A stretch of DNA of 64,000 nt, taken from assembly GCF_003864335.1 (NCBI RefSeq), contig NZ_BEXA01000002.1, forward strand, positions 124,001 to 188,000, given 5' to 3'. The translations under genes were made by a program, and so were the position numbers. The DNA comes from Lentilactobacillus kosonis (GTDB taxonomy: Bacteria; Bacillota; Bacilli; Lactobacillales; Lactobacillaceae). Numbering within the stretch: position 1 is the first letter of the stretch; each line of letters begins with the position of its first letter. Positions 38,379 to 48,119 of this stretch are shown in pieces. The notes below the pieces were generated by a model. It made no database searches and was not told where the DNA came from. It worked only from the letters and a program-made list of their open reading frames with translations.

Positions 38379-38756
38379 TTATTTTGAAGTTGATTCATTT
38401 TTAAGTAAATCGCGAATTTCTGATAACAACTCGGTTTGAGGGTCTGGCGCAGCCGATTCTTCCGGCTTTGGTCTACTAATCTTATTAATTAACTTGACCA
38501 ATAAAAATACTACAAAGGCAATAATCAGAAAATTAATTACTGAGTTTAAGAATGCGCCATACTTAAATGTGGCATCCCCGATGCTAACTTGTAAGTTAGC
38601 TAAGTCTAATCTACCAATAAATAATCCAATCAATGGATTGATTAAGTTATCGTTCAGTGAGGTGACAATTGCAGTAAATGCACCACCAATAATAACCCCA
38701 ATCGCCATATCGACTACGTTACCGCGACTAATAAACTCTTTAAATTCTTTAAACAT
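38379..38756 (-). CDS. mscL: Large-conductance mechanosensitive channel MscL
   Basis: 125 residues. The N-terminal helix [19 protein letters not shown] and the first pore helix [19 protein letters not shown] are diagnostic; the second span is [17 protein letters not shown], and the charged C-terminal helix ends the protein. It forms a pentameric emergency valve opened by membrane tension. Single gene, intact, with AAGGAAGTGACC upstream. Confidence 0.95.
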   Translation of the reverse strand: MFKEFKEFISRGNVVDMAIGVIIGGAFTAIVTSLNDNLINPLIGLFIGRLDLANLQVSIGDATFKYGAFLNSVINFLIIAFVVFLLVKLINKISRPKPEESAAPDPQTELLSEIRDLLKNESTSK

Positions 38757-38909
38757 TATTGAAGGTCACTTCCTTTCATATTAATAACTAGTATCATTAT
38801 ACATATTGGTTATTTGCGAATACAATTTAAAACCCATGAATCTTAGCGAATCTTAACGAAACGTGTGCTAGAATTAAACAAAATCTAATTTATTCGAATA
38901 GGATCAGAC

Positions 38910-39101
38910 ATGAAAAATATCTATTTAGTATTGGGAATTACAATAACGGGATTACTGGTAGCAGTGATTGTGACTATTTCAATAATATTCTATGGCAATC
39001 CAACTAAAATGGTTCTATTTTTGATAATCTCGGTGATTATCTACCAATTAATATTTACACCAGTAGTGATCTTGTACCTAAGAAATAAAACACCAAAATA
39101 A
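38910..39101 (+). CDS. Small two-span membrane protein, 63 aa
   Basis: Not recognised. Two hydrophobic helices (YLVLGITITGLLVAVIVTIS and VLFLIISVIIYQLIFTPVVI) joined by a short loop, with a basic C-terminus KNKTPK-like tail. A GGATC site lies before the ATG. It is just upstream of the S53 protease gene in the same direction and may share its promoter. Confidence 0.55.
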   Translation: MKNIYLVLGITITGLLVAVIVTISIIFYGNPTKMVLFLIISVIIYQLIFTPVVILYLRNKTPK

Positions 39102-39106
39102 TATCT

Positions 39107-40954
39107 GTGGGGGTGATTAAGATTTTTAAGCTTGTTAATGAAAGGCCTAGAATTATTGGAGTTGCTTTAGTCTTCTTCTCACTTGCGTTTATCTGGCAAT
39201 TGGGAACACCTAGTTATGCAGCTACTAAAGTGCCTGATGAAACAGTCAGTGTGGTATTAAAGCCACGTAACCAAACAAAACTGTTCAAGTTGGTTTACAA
39301 TACTAGCAATCCAAGTTCTATTAAGTATCACAAATATTTAGAGCCAACCGAGTTTGCCAACCGGTTTGGCGCAGAATCAAATACTGTTAAACAATTAAAT
39401 AGTTACTTTAAAAAATATCATTTAGTAACTAAGCCTAAAAAAGGGAATTTAGTGCTGCTGGTCACTGGATCTAAGCAAAACTTGGCTAGAGCCTTTCACG
39501 TTACCTTAATTAAATCCCAAAATGATGGGGTAAGTTATCGAAAAATGCTTGGCAAGCCACGGTTAACTAAAAAACTAACTAACAAGATACTGCTAGTTAG
39601 TGGTTTATCCAGATACTATGCCGTTAGTTCTCGATACGCGCAACAGCCAGCATCTTTGGCATCAAAGATTCAAAGTAGTCATGCTAATGATGGTTATTCA
39701 CCAATGAAGTTTGTTAACCATTATGGAGTTAAGTCGCTTTATGAGAGTGGAAACAGTGGCCGGAGTAAGACGATTGGTATTATTTCATTTGCTAATTATC
39801 ACTACGCTGACGCTTATCACTATTGGAAATCGGTTGGAATTAATGTTCGCGCCAATCGATTAAGTGTCAGTCGCACTAGCGGAACTAAGGATAATTGGGC
39901 AAACGCTGAAGAAACAACGTTAGATGTTGAGCAAGCTGGAGCGATTGCCCCAGATGCGTTCATACGGACATATATTGGTAATCCAGATACTACTGGAATG
40001 ATTTCTTCACTCGCAAATGCGGTTGCTGAGAATCGGGCTAGCGTTTTGTCGATCAGTTGGGGTCAAAGTGAAGCAACTCTGGCTAATGAAATCAGATTAG
40101 GCATTACGCCAACTAAGTATAATGAAGCGTTGAACCTCTTATTTGCTCAAGCAGCGGTTCAAGGAATTAGTGTTTTGAGTGCTAGCGGGGATAATGGAGC
40201 TTATGACGGCGTTTTAGAAGGCAATCAGAGTGGATTATCAGTTGATTTCCCAGCAAGTTCGCCGTTTGTTACTGCAGTTGGCGGGACGACATTATCAACT
40301 CATCAATGGGTCAACCATAAACGAGTGATTACCAAAAAAGAACGTGCTTGGGGGACGGACATTGTCAATCCAAGTACGACGACTAGCTTATCATTCAATA
40401 ATCTTTCAAAGTTAACTAAATATTTTGTTGGTGGCGGAGGTGGTTTTAGTAAGTTTAATTCCACTCCTAAGTATCAATTAGGGGTAAGTGGGGTTAATAC
40501 ATTTGCAGCCATTAAAAAGTGGTCATTTACTGATAATCGGATTGTTAGAGTGGTTAGTGAACCGCAAAAGTACGGTAAATCGACTGGCCGTAATTTGCCA
40601 GATATTTCTGCGAATGCTGATCCAGTGACTGGTTATAGTATGTATGTTTCGGGTTCAAAAGATGGTTCTGATGGTTCGTGGTACGTTATGGGTGGTACTA
40701 GTCTGGCTGCGCCACAAATCGCTGCAAGTTTATTGCTTGTTGGAGATGATAATGGTAGTCGACTAGGTTTCGTCAATCCAATTATGTATAAATTAGCTCA
40801 ATCAGCCAACTCACCATTCACACCATTAGATAGTGCTGAAAATAATAATAATCTGTATTATACCGGTCAACCTGGTAAGTTGTATAACCAAGCAACAGGG
40901 CTAGGAACGGTTAATTTTGGCAAACTATCGATGGCAATAAAAAATAATTATTAG
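39107..40954 (+). CDS. Secreted S53 (sedolisin/kumamolisin-type) serine peptidase
   Basis: 615-residue exported endopeptidase. A signal or anchor segment (about residues 18-36, GVALVFFSLAFIWQLGTPSY) is followed by the activation pro-domain (about 45-185, with KYHKYLEPTEFANRFG). The catalytic domain begins near SPMKFVNHYGVKSLY. The S53 triad is visible: Glu and Asp in NAEETTLDVEQAGAIAPD, Ser in GGTSLAAPQIA; the oxyanion Asp is in SASGDNGAYDG. A Ca-binding C-terminal region follows. The GTG start at 39107 is uncertain because the ribosome site overlaps it. Sedolisins work best at low pH, which fits an acid-producing host. A CPBP protease gene follows 12 bases later. Confidence 0.88.
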   Translation: MGVIKIFKLVNERPRIIGVALVFFSLAFIWQLGTPSYAATKVPDETVSVVLKPRNQTKLFKLVYNTSNPSSIKYHKYLEPTEFANRFGAESNTVKQLNSYFKKYHLVTKPKKGNLVLLVTGSKQNLARAFHVTLIKSQNDGVSYRKMLGKPRLTKKLTNKILLVSGLSRYYAVSSRYAQQPASLASKIQSSHANDGYSPMKFVNHYGVKSLYESGNSGRSKTIGIISFANYHYADAYHYWKSVGINVRANRLSVSRTSGTKDNWANAEETTLDVEQAGAIAPDAFIRTYIGNPDTTGMISSLANAVAENRASVLSISWGQSEATLANEIRLGITPTKYNEALNLLFAQAAVQGISVLSASGDNGAYDGVLEGNQSGLSVDFPASSPFVTAVGGTTLSTHQWVNHKRVITKKERAWGTDIVNPSTTTSLSFNNLSKLTKYFVGGGGGFSKFNSTPKYQLGVSGVNTFAAIKKWSFTDNRIVRVVSEPQKYGKSTGRNLPDISANADPVTGYSMYVSGSKDGSDGSWYVMGGTSLAAPQIAASLLLVGDDNGSRLGFVNPIMYKLAQSANSPFTPLDSAENNNNLYYTGQPGKLYNQATGLGTVNFGKLSMAIKNNY

Positions 40955-40966
40955 TGGAGGTACTAT

Positions 40967-41675
40967 ATGGATTTGAAAACAACAAAATTAGGCCCTGGAG
41001 ATTATTTTGAACGAATTGGAATTTTAATTTTTCTGATTTTACTAGTATTAACAGTTCAGATACCACTAGGAATTATTGCTAGAACCAAACAAATTACGAC
41101 TGCAACGATCACATTGGGAGTGGCTTACTTACTGATTTTTGGGGTAGTTATTTTTATTGCTAGATACTTTTATCATCGGTATGGGAAAGTTACGCCTAAA
41201 CCATTAAAGTGGCATGATATTAAATTAGTATTGATTGGCTTCGTAGTGATGCTAGCCTTCGAGATAAGCTTAGGGGTCCTTAATCAGTTAATTTACGGTG
41301 TTCAGCAAACATCTAATAATCAGGTGATTGCGCAATTATTAAATTCAAATCGGGTAACCCTGATCTTGCTACTAATTTCTTCGGTTTTTTTGTCTCCAAT
41401 TTTAGAAGAATTAGTATTTAGAGGATTTTTAATCAGTAGCTTTTTTTAATCCAGTGGCTAAGGTTTGGCCGATAGTAGTTAGTGCTGTATTGTTTGCTAT
41501 TCCTCACATGGAAGATTTGAACGTTATAAGTTTTTTAACGTATGCTTCGATGGGGGCAGTATTAGCTTATTTATATAATCGGACTAAGAATATCAAAGTT
41601 TCGATTGTCTTGCATTTTCTGAATAATTTGTATGCCATGCTCGGCATGGTAACCCTGTTGATGACTCAACATTAA
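40967..41675 (+). CDS. CPBP-family intramembrane metalloprotease (frame break)
   Basis: About 236 residues with six or more spans. The three CPBP motifs are all present once one base is restored in the T7 run at about 41443-41449: EELVFRG, FAIPH and HFLNN. They form the metal site of this Rce1-like family, which in lactobacilli is often linked to bacteriocin immunity or processing. No bacteriocin gene is visible here. AGGAGG-type site (GTGGAGG) precedes the ATG. It follows the S53 peptidase closely, so the two are probably one operon. Confidence 0.85.
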
Positions 41676-41687
41676 GCGATAATATTA

Positions 41688-41732
41688 AAAGCATCAGTAA
41701 ACCAATAGTCGGTGAAACTGATGCTTTTTGTT
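41688..41732 (+). terminator. Terminator after the protease pair
   Basis: AAAGCATCAGT / ACTGATGCTTTTT with a 20-base loop region and T5. Confidence 0.7.
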
Positions 41733-41794
41733 TGACTAGCTAAATTGTTTAATGCATTATTTAGATAATTAAAAATGAATTGGATGATGATTAA

Positions 41795-42901
41795 ATGGGA
41801 CTATCAAAGGCATTATTTAATGACCTATCAGAAGGTATTAAAGGACCTAAAAATTTAATTACGGATGTTTCAGGAGTTAAAGTTGGGCATGTCACAATTG
41901 ATGATGGTAAGGTCCACTCTGGGGTCACGGCCATCATCCCAGGCACTGGGAATTTATTTCGTGACAAATTACCTGCGGGATCTTGTGTGTTAAATGGTTT
42001 CGGCAAGAGTGTTGGGTTAGTTCAGATTGATGAATTAGGTACTTTAGAGACGCCCATTGTATTGACTAATACATTTGCAGTTGGCACGGCTGTGAACGCA
42101 TTGACTAGAAAAATGTTGGCTCAAATCCGGAAATTGGTGATACTACTAGTACGGTCAATCCAGTGGTTGCCGAATGCAACGATGGGGATGTTTCAGATAT
42201 CAGAGCTATGCGAATTACCGAACATGATGTTAATCAAGCGTTTGAGAATGCTGATGAAGATTTTGCCGAAGGAGCGGTTGGAGCTGGTCGTGGGATGATG
42301 TGTTATGACCTAAAAGGTGGCATTGGTTCTGCATCCCGAGTGGTTAAGATTGATGATGATCATACATATACCGTAGGAACTTTAACCATGACTAATTACG
42401 GTTATTTACAAGACTTTATCGTTAATGGTTTACCCATTGGTAAGCCATTATCTGATATGATTCAGGCCGATAAAAATAAAGAAGAAAAGGGTTCAATTAT
42501 CACAGTTATCGCCACTGATGCACCGCTAGATTCGCGACAGTTAAAACGATTAGCTAAACGAGCAACGGTAGGTATCAATCGTTCTGGGGGCTATATCGGT
42601 AATGGGAGTGGTGAAATCGTGTTTGCATTCTCAACTCAGAACCGAGTGGCCCATTTTGCGGATTCAGATTTTGATTCAATTACTCGATTTAATGATAATC
42701 ACATTGATAAGTTTTTCGGCAGTCGCAGCAAGTGTGGATGAATCAATCTTAAGTTCAATGGTACATTCTGAATCAGTGATCGATCGTAAGCAACGTAAAC
42801 GTTTGGGATTAATTGATGCATGTCTCAAACTGAAACAACAAAGTCCTGCATATGATGAATTAATAATGAATACATTAACGCTTTTAGGGGTGACTGAATA
42901 A
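41795..42901 (+). CDS. P1 (DmpA-type) N-terminal-nucleophile aminopeptidase (two frame breaks)
   Basis: About 368 residues. N-terminus NLITDVSGVKVGHVTIDDGK and SGVTAIIPG are typical of the P1 family; the later NPVVAECNDGDVSDIRAM and ITVIATDAPLDSRQLKRLAKRA are conserved. The autocatalytic Gly-Ser/Thr site is at NRSGGYIGNGSGEIVFAFST. Breaks near 42126 (CAAATCCGG needs one A) and near 42715 are each repaired by one base, giving the C-terminus ESILSSMVHSESVIDRKQRK. These enzymes remove N-terminal residues, sometimes D-residues or beta-peptides. Its TAATG stop/start overlap with the next gene shows coupling and suggests a peptide-processing operon. Confidence 0.85.
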
Positions 42902-43446
42902 TGGATATCTTGTTGGACGCACCAAACATTGACCAATATGCTTGGGGAGCAATTAATGGTTGTGAGGCAGCCAGTTTATTAGAAGGATTACATTCCCAAG
43001 GTAAATTACTAGAAGTGAATTATGGAGAATTTTTAAAAAAAATGCCTATTGATCAAGCAGGCAATCCTAACCGAGGATTTGGTGGATCACCATTTAGAAA
43101 TGCGCATGGGAAGTTTGAAGCAATTTTTGTCAAGCCCTTAGCCGATTGGGCAGCAAATTACACTAACTATCGTGATTTAAGCAATCAAGGTGTTGAATCG
43201 ATTTATGAATCTGTGAAAAATGGTGATCCAGTTCTTGCATACGTAACGGTTCACTTTGAAGAGCCCAAAATTGAAACTTATCCATTTGGCGAGGTTCCAA
43301 TCAATAATCATGCAGTATTAGTTGATGGAATAACCGATTTTCGGGTGCATGTTAGCGATCCTATCGATGGCACATATTACTTAGATAAGGCGAAATTTGT
43401 TCACATTTATCAAACCAGAAATATGGCATTAGCAATTTTAAAATGA
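42901..43446 (+). CDS. C39-like cysteine peptidase family protein
   Basis: 181 residues. NGCEAASLLEGLHSQGK holds the Cys, NNHAVLVDGI the His, and VSDPIDGTYYL the Asp of the peptidase C39-like fold (papain-like). Related proteins in Firmicutes are usually secreted, but no signal peptide is present here, so this one appears cytosolic. Its ATG overlaps the stop of the P1 peptidase by one base. The substrate is unknown; position suggests peptide or murein-peptide hydrolysis. Confidence 0.8.
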   Translation: MDILLDAPNIDQYAWGAINGCEAASLLEGLHSQGKLLEVNYGEFLKKMPIDQAGNPNRGFGGSPFRNAHGKFEAIFVKPLADWAANYTNYRDLSNQGVESIYESVKNGDPVLAYVTVHFEEPKIETYPFGEVPINNHAVLVDGITDFRVHVSDPIDGTYYLDKAKFVHIYQTRNMALAILK

Positions 43447-43541
43447 GAAAACAATTAAAAATAGAATGCATAATTCTAATTTTTATGCTAAATTAATTAG
43501 TAACATTATATTTAAATCAAAATTCAGGGGAGTGAATTTGT

Positions 43542-45165
43542 ATGGGTTTATCTCATAAGGTAACGTTAGCGTCAACATTTGCAACAGTTGCATTGATATT
43601 GGTAGGTTGTGGTAATTCAAGCAATAACGCTAAGAAACAATTGATTACTACTTCAACTGATACGGAATTATCAACAATCGACTTGTCCAAAACAACTTCA
43701 GTTTCGGCGTTTAATGTTTTGAATAACGTTGATGAGGGACTATTTCGATTGGGTGAAAATAGTAAAGTTGAACCTGGAATTGCTACTGATACTAGAGTTT
43801 CAAATAATGGTAAGACATACACATTTAACCTGAGAAGAAATGCAAAGTGGAGCAATGGTGACGCAGTTACAGCTAAGGATTTTGTTTATTCTTGGCGGAG
43901 AACTTTAAACCCAAAACGGCTTCCCAATATGGATATTTGTTCTCAGGAATTAAGAATGCTGATGAGATTCAAAATAAAAAAGCCGCTGTTAACTCTCTTG
44001 GAGTGAAAGCAGTTGGTAAGTACAAATTAGTAGTGAACTTGGATCAAAAGATTCCCTACTTTAAGTTGTTACTAGGGTTCCCTGTTTTCTTCCCTCAGGA
44101 CTCTAAAGTAGTTGCTAAATATGGCAGTAAATATGGGACAACTGCCAGCAATATGGTCTATAACGGACCATTTACTTTGAGTGGTTGGAACGGAACGAAC
44201 CTTAGCTGGACATTGAAGAAAAACCCTAATTATTGGGACAAGAAGAAGGTTAAACTTGATGACATTAAGTTTAACGTTGTTAAAGATCCGTCAACTAGTT
44301 TGAATTTGTATCAGCAAAAGAAGTTGGATATGGCTCAACTATCCGCCACTCAAGCTAAACAAATGGGTAACAATAAAAATATGATATCTCGGAAGCAATC
44401 ATCTTCATATTATATTGCGTTCAACCAAAAAATTAGTGCATTTAAGAACAAAAAGATTAGGCAAGCAATCTCAATGTCAATCAATCGTTCAACATTAGCA
44501 AACAAAGTGGTTGGTGGTGGAGCGGTTCAAACTGATAACTTTGTTTCCAAGGGATTAGCGTTCTCACCAAATAATAATACCGATTTCACTAGTGATACAA
44601 CTGCCCTGATTCAATGAAATACAATCCAACTGAGGCTCGGAAATTATTGACGGAGGGATTGAGTGAGATTGGTCAAAAACAATTAAAGTTTACATTGTTA
44701 AACGTTGATACTTATGACCAAAAGCAATTAAGCGAATATCTGCAAAGTACAATTGAAAAGACTTTACCACAAGTTAAGGTCACGTTGAACAATATTCCTG
44801 GCCAAACAGTATTAAGTCGCCAAGCTGACCAAAATTTCCAAGTGACCGTTGCTAACTGGTTTGCTGATTTCTCAGATCCCGTCACTTTCTTGAATATTTT
44901 GACTTCGAAAAACCCAAGCAATATCTCTAAATGGTCAGATAGGCAATATGATTCATTAATGAATAAAACGAATGGGGTCAACGGAAATCATCCAGATGCT
45001 CGTTGGCAAGACATGATTGATGCACAAAACCTCGCATTGAAGGAACAAGCAATCGTTCCATTGTATCAATCGGGTGAGAAATGGTTAGTAAACAGTAATA
45101 TTAAAGGAATTGTTTATAACACTGCTGGTGCCAACTATAACTATAAAGAAGCTTACGTGAAGTAG
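43542..45165 (+). CDS. Oligopeptide-binding lipoprotein, OppA/MppA-like (two frame breaks)
   Basis: Extracellular solute-binding protein (family 5) for peptide ABC import. The lipobox is LILVGCGNSS, with Cys 23 as lipid anchor. Conserved parts are STIDLSKTTSVSAFNVLNNV, VTAKDFVYSWRR and IRQAISMSINR. Missing bases near 43925 (restored ...WRRTLNPKTASQYGYLFSG) and near 44610 (DTTALIQ.. to MKYNPTEARKLL) reunite three fragments into about 540 residues. No permease or ATPase gene adjoins it, so it must use an Opp system encoded elsewhere. Its place between peptidases and a dipeptide epimerase suggests it binds wall-derived peptides, as MppA does in E. coli. Confidence 0.85.
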
Positions 45166-45174
45166 GAGGTTGTT

Positions 45175-46245
45175 TTGAGTTCAGTAATTAAAAGTGTGAA
45201 AACCAGGGTGGTTGACGTTCCGTTAAAACGCCCGTTTGTCACTGCACTAAGAACAGTGACGACTGCTGAAACCGTGATTGTTGAGATTCGGGACTCTGAT
45301 AACAATGTTGGCTATGGTGAAGCAGCTCCAACCGCAGTGATTACTGGGGATACTACCCAGAGCATTGTTGGAGCAATTGAAGACATCATTTCCCCCAAAA
45401 TTATTGACATCTCATTGGATCAACCGGATGTTATCAAAGAATTGATCGATAATTCGATGGTGCATAACTCCAGTCCGAAGGCAGCGGTAAATATTGCAAT
45501 TAATGATTTAATTGCTCAAAGATATCAGGTGCCGCTATATGTATTATTGGGTGGCACAAGTAATGAAGTGGTCACTGATTATACAGTCAGTGTTGGTGAT
45601 ACTGAAGATATGATTGATCAAGCGAGACAGTTGGTAAATGATGGCTTTACGACATTAAAAATCAAGGTGGGAGCAGAGGATGCATTAGCTGACTTGAAGA
45701 AAGTCACAGCAATTCGAAAAGCGGTTGGACCAGATGTCAAGATTCGATTAGATGCTAATCAAGGTTGGCGCGCAAAGCAGGCGGTGGTTGCAATCAAACG
45801 GATGGAAAGCGCTGGTTTGAATATCGAATTAGTTGAACAACCGGTCCAAGCTGCTGATTTTGTGGGAATGAAATATGTAACCGAAAACGTTGATACGATG
45901 ATTATGGCGGATGAAAGTGTTTTTTCGATTGAAGATGCTTTGAGATTAATCACCATGCGCGGCTGTGATTTGATTAATTTAAAATTGATGAAGGCTGGTG
46001 GAATCGATAACGCATTAAAAATCAACGCACTGGCTGAAGCAGCCGGCATTAGATGCATGGTTGGTAGCATGATTGAATCATCTGTTTCTGTTTCGGCAGC
46101 TGCTCATCTTGCTGCGGCCAAGCGGAATATTATGTATGTTGATTTGGATGCGGCACTGATGTTTTCTGAAAATCCAGTTTCAGGTGGATATGTCAGTGAT
46201 CAAAATCGACTTGAATTATTAAATAAACCCGGATTAGGATTTTAA
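45175..46245 (+). CDS. L-Ala-D/L-Glu-type dipeptide epimerase (enolase superfamily)
   Basis: 356-residue muconate-lactonizing-enzyme-type protein. Catalytic elements: TLKIKVG (first Lys pair), metal ligands in IRLDANQGW, ELVEQPV and MADESVF, and the second Lys in LINLKLMKAGG, all positioned as in YkfB/YcjG. It converts L-Ala-D-Glu released from murein into L-Ala-L-Glu that ordinary dipeptidases can cut. The TTG start follows AGGAGG. Located 9 bases after the binding protein, ahead of an NlpC/P60 enzyme, as in the ykfABC operon of Bacillus. Confidence 0.9.
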   Translation: MSSVIKSVKTRVVDVPLKRPFVTALRTVTTAETVIVEIRDSDNNVGYGEAAPTAVITGDTTQSIVGAIEDIISPKIIDISLDQPDVIKELIDNSMVHNSSPKAAVNIAINDLIAQRYQVPLYVLLGGTSNEVVTDYTVSVGDTEDMIDQARQLVNDGFTTLKIKVGAEDALADLKKVTAIRKAVGPDVKIRLDANQGWRAKQAVVAIKRMESAGLNIELVEQPVQAADFVGMKYVTENVDTMIMADESVFSIEDALRLITMRGCDLINLKLMKAGGIDNALKINALAEAAGIRCMVGSMIESSVSVSAAAHLAAAKRNIMYVDLDAALMFSENPVSGGYVSDQNRLELLNKPGLGF

Positions 46246-46255
46246 TAATTAGCAG

Positions 46256-46289
46256 GTGGGGTATGAATAAATTCATATCCCATTTTGTT
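46256..46289 (+). terminator. Weak terminator-like hairpin
   Basis: TGGGGTATGAAT / ATTCATATCCCA stem and TTTTG tail; incomplete T-tract, so read-through into the NlpC gene is likely. Confidence 0.5.
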
Positions 46290-46378
46290 AGTAACAAATT
46301 AAGCAAAACGTCATAGTAGATAACGAATGACAATCAAAAATAAAGTGGTAACATATGAAGAAATAGGAGGGGTGACGA

Positions 46379-47262
46379 ATGAAAACAATGAGAATTAACG
46401 TTCCTGTTGCAACGATTTGGACATCAAAAGATGCTGTTCGATCAGTTGATGAGCCTGCAATTAAAGGGAATACTAAGCAATGGATTGAACAGATGACTGA
46501 TCAAGAAACAATTGATTTAGGTGATAATGATCGGGTTGTCACCCAGGCATTATTTAACGATGAGGTTATAGTCGATCGAAAGGATAATGCTTGGACCAAG
46601 GTTGTGATACCCACTCAAGCTGATGATTTAGATAAGCGTGGTTATCCAGGGTGGATTCCCAGCGCTTTGATTTCTGAGACTGAGAGTAGTCCGGTTACAA
46701 GTCAGGTAAGAGTTGCCACTAAGTTCGCCGATTTGTATGATGAAGCTAAACATCCAATCATGGAATTGAGTCAGGGGACTGCTTTTGAAGAGCTTAGCCG
46801 AGATGGTGACTGGATTGAGATAAATACTCCGGTTGGTCCAGGTTATATTAAGGCTGATGCAACGAAAATTCCAATCGATGCTGACAATTCTGGTCAAATT
46901 ATGGTTGAATTGGCCAAGCAATTTTTGGGACTTCGCTATATCTGGAGTGGTATTTCATCATATGGATTTGATTGCTCTGGATTAGTGTATAGTTTGCACC
47001 GGGTGTTAGGAATTATGATTCCAAGAGACGCTGATGATCAACACGCAAATGGGACACCAATCTCCCCGGAAGAAGTCCTGCCAGGTGACTTGGTATTTTT
47101 CGCTTATGATCATGGCAAGGGCTATGTCCATCATGTTGGGATGTACATTGGTAATGGCAAATGATTGAATCACGGACATTAGGTAAAAGTGTTGATATTG
47201 CTGAGCTAACAGAGCAAAAGTTTGCCGAAGAATTTGCGGGCTTTAGGAGATATTGGCACTAA
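46379..47262 (+). CDS. NlpC/P60 endopeptidase, YkfC-like, with SH3b domains (frame break)
   Basis: About 294 residues; no signal peptide, so cytosolic like YkfC. Two SH3-like domains (about 1-165) precede the NlpC/P60 domain: Cys in YGFDCSGLVYSLH, His in YVHHVGMYIG. YkfC cuts the gamma-D-Glu-diamino acid bond of free murein peptides. One base missing near 47160 (GGCAAATGA) is restored to give GQMIESRTLGKSVDIAEL and the stop at 47260-47262. GGAGGGGTGACGA precedes the ATG. The stop overlaps the start of the beta-lactamase-like gene (TAATG). Confidence 0.88.
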
Positions 47263-48017
47263 TGACGATACCAATAAATGCAATTAAGACTTTAGTTAAT
47301 CAATTTGCGGGTAAAGCTAGTATTATTATTTCGGAGAATGGTGTTAATGTCCTAGCCATCAAAGAAAACGAAGTAATTAGATCCGCTTCGCTAATTAAAT
47401 TGGCAGTTCTTAATACGTTAATTGACAGTCATACTAATCTAGATACAATAATCGAAATTGATGATCAAGCTCTGGTAGCTGGTTCAGGTGTTATTTCAGT
47501 TTTGCGTCCCCAAAAATTGCAAGTTAGAAAGCTTATGAGCATGATGATTAGCGTATCTGATAATAGTGCCACTAATATATTAATTAACTATATAGGTGGC
47601 ATTGGAGTGGTTAATCAGTGGTTAAAATCGGCTGGCTTTAAGTCAACTCAATTAAATCGAATGATGATGGATACTAATGCTTTACAAGCTGGCCGAGATA
47701 ATTTTACAACGGCTATTGAGTCACTTGCTTTGTTTAAGCGAGCTTTAGCTAGAAGCAGTGAAATTAATAGTTGGTTTATTAATCAGCAATTTCGCTATAA
47801 GTTACCTGGGAATTTTGATGAGTTAGGATTAAAAATCACAGTTGCTAATAAGACGGGTGAGGGTCAGTCATTGGATCACGATGTTGCCCAATTTATCTAT
47901 GGTGATCAAACAATCGACATAGCTTTACTGACCAGTGACTTTGCAAATCGGTCTGATACAATTAGTTTGTTTAATCAGGTTGGCCAATTAATCGCATCGA
48001 CAATTCTAAATAAATAG
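47262..48017 (+). CDS. Class A beta-lactamase-like serine hydrolase, cytosolic
   Basis: About 251 residues with the three motifs of the penicillin-recognising serine fold: SLIK (SxxK, in IRSASLIKLAV), SDN (in SVSDNSATN) and KTG (in VANKTGEG). The ATG at 47262 overlaps the preceding stop; the in-frame TTG 9 bases earlier is the alternative. No signal peptide is visible, although true beta-lactamases are exported. In this operon it may be a cytosolic DD- or LD-peptidase or amidase acting on imported murein peptides; that is inference. Confidence 0.82.
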   Translation: MTIPINAIKTLVNQFAGKASIIISENGVNVLAIKENEVIRSASLIKLAVLNTLIDSHTNLDTIIEIDDQALVAGSGVISVLRPQKLQVRKLMSMMISVSDNSATNILINYIGGIGVVNQWLKSAGFKSTQLNRMMMDTNALQAGRDNFTTAIESLALFKRALARSSEINSWFINQQFRYKLPGNFDELGLKITVANKTGEGQSLDHDVAQFIYGDQTIDIALLTSDFANRSDTISLFNQVGQLIASTILNK

Positions 48018-48044
48018 TTAATTTTATCTTGAGAAACGTTAAAT

Positions 48045-48077
48045 TAAAGTCAATTCAAATAGGAATTGGCTTTTTTG
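48045..48077 (+). terminator. Terminator of the peptide-salvage cluster
   Basis: AAAGTCAATTC / GAATTGGCTTTTTT stem with one G-U pair. Confidence 0.85.
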
Positions 48078-48119
48078 ATGTAAACTTTAAGCACAAATAA
48101 ATTTTTAAGGAGTCCACTA

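Noticed and set aside
41795-43446. Bacteriocin locus around the CPBP and C39-like genes
   Set aside because: The C39-like protein is not fused to an ABC transporter and no double-glycine leader peptide or immunity gene is visible; peptide salvage fits the neighbours better.
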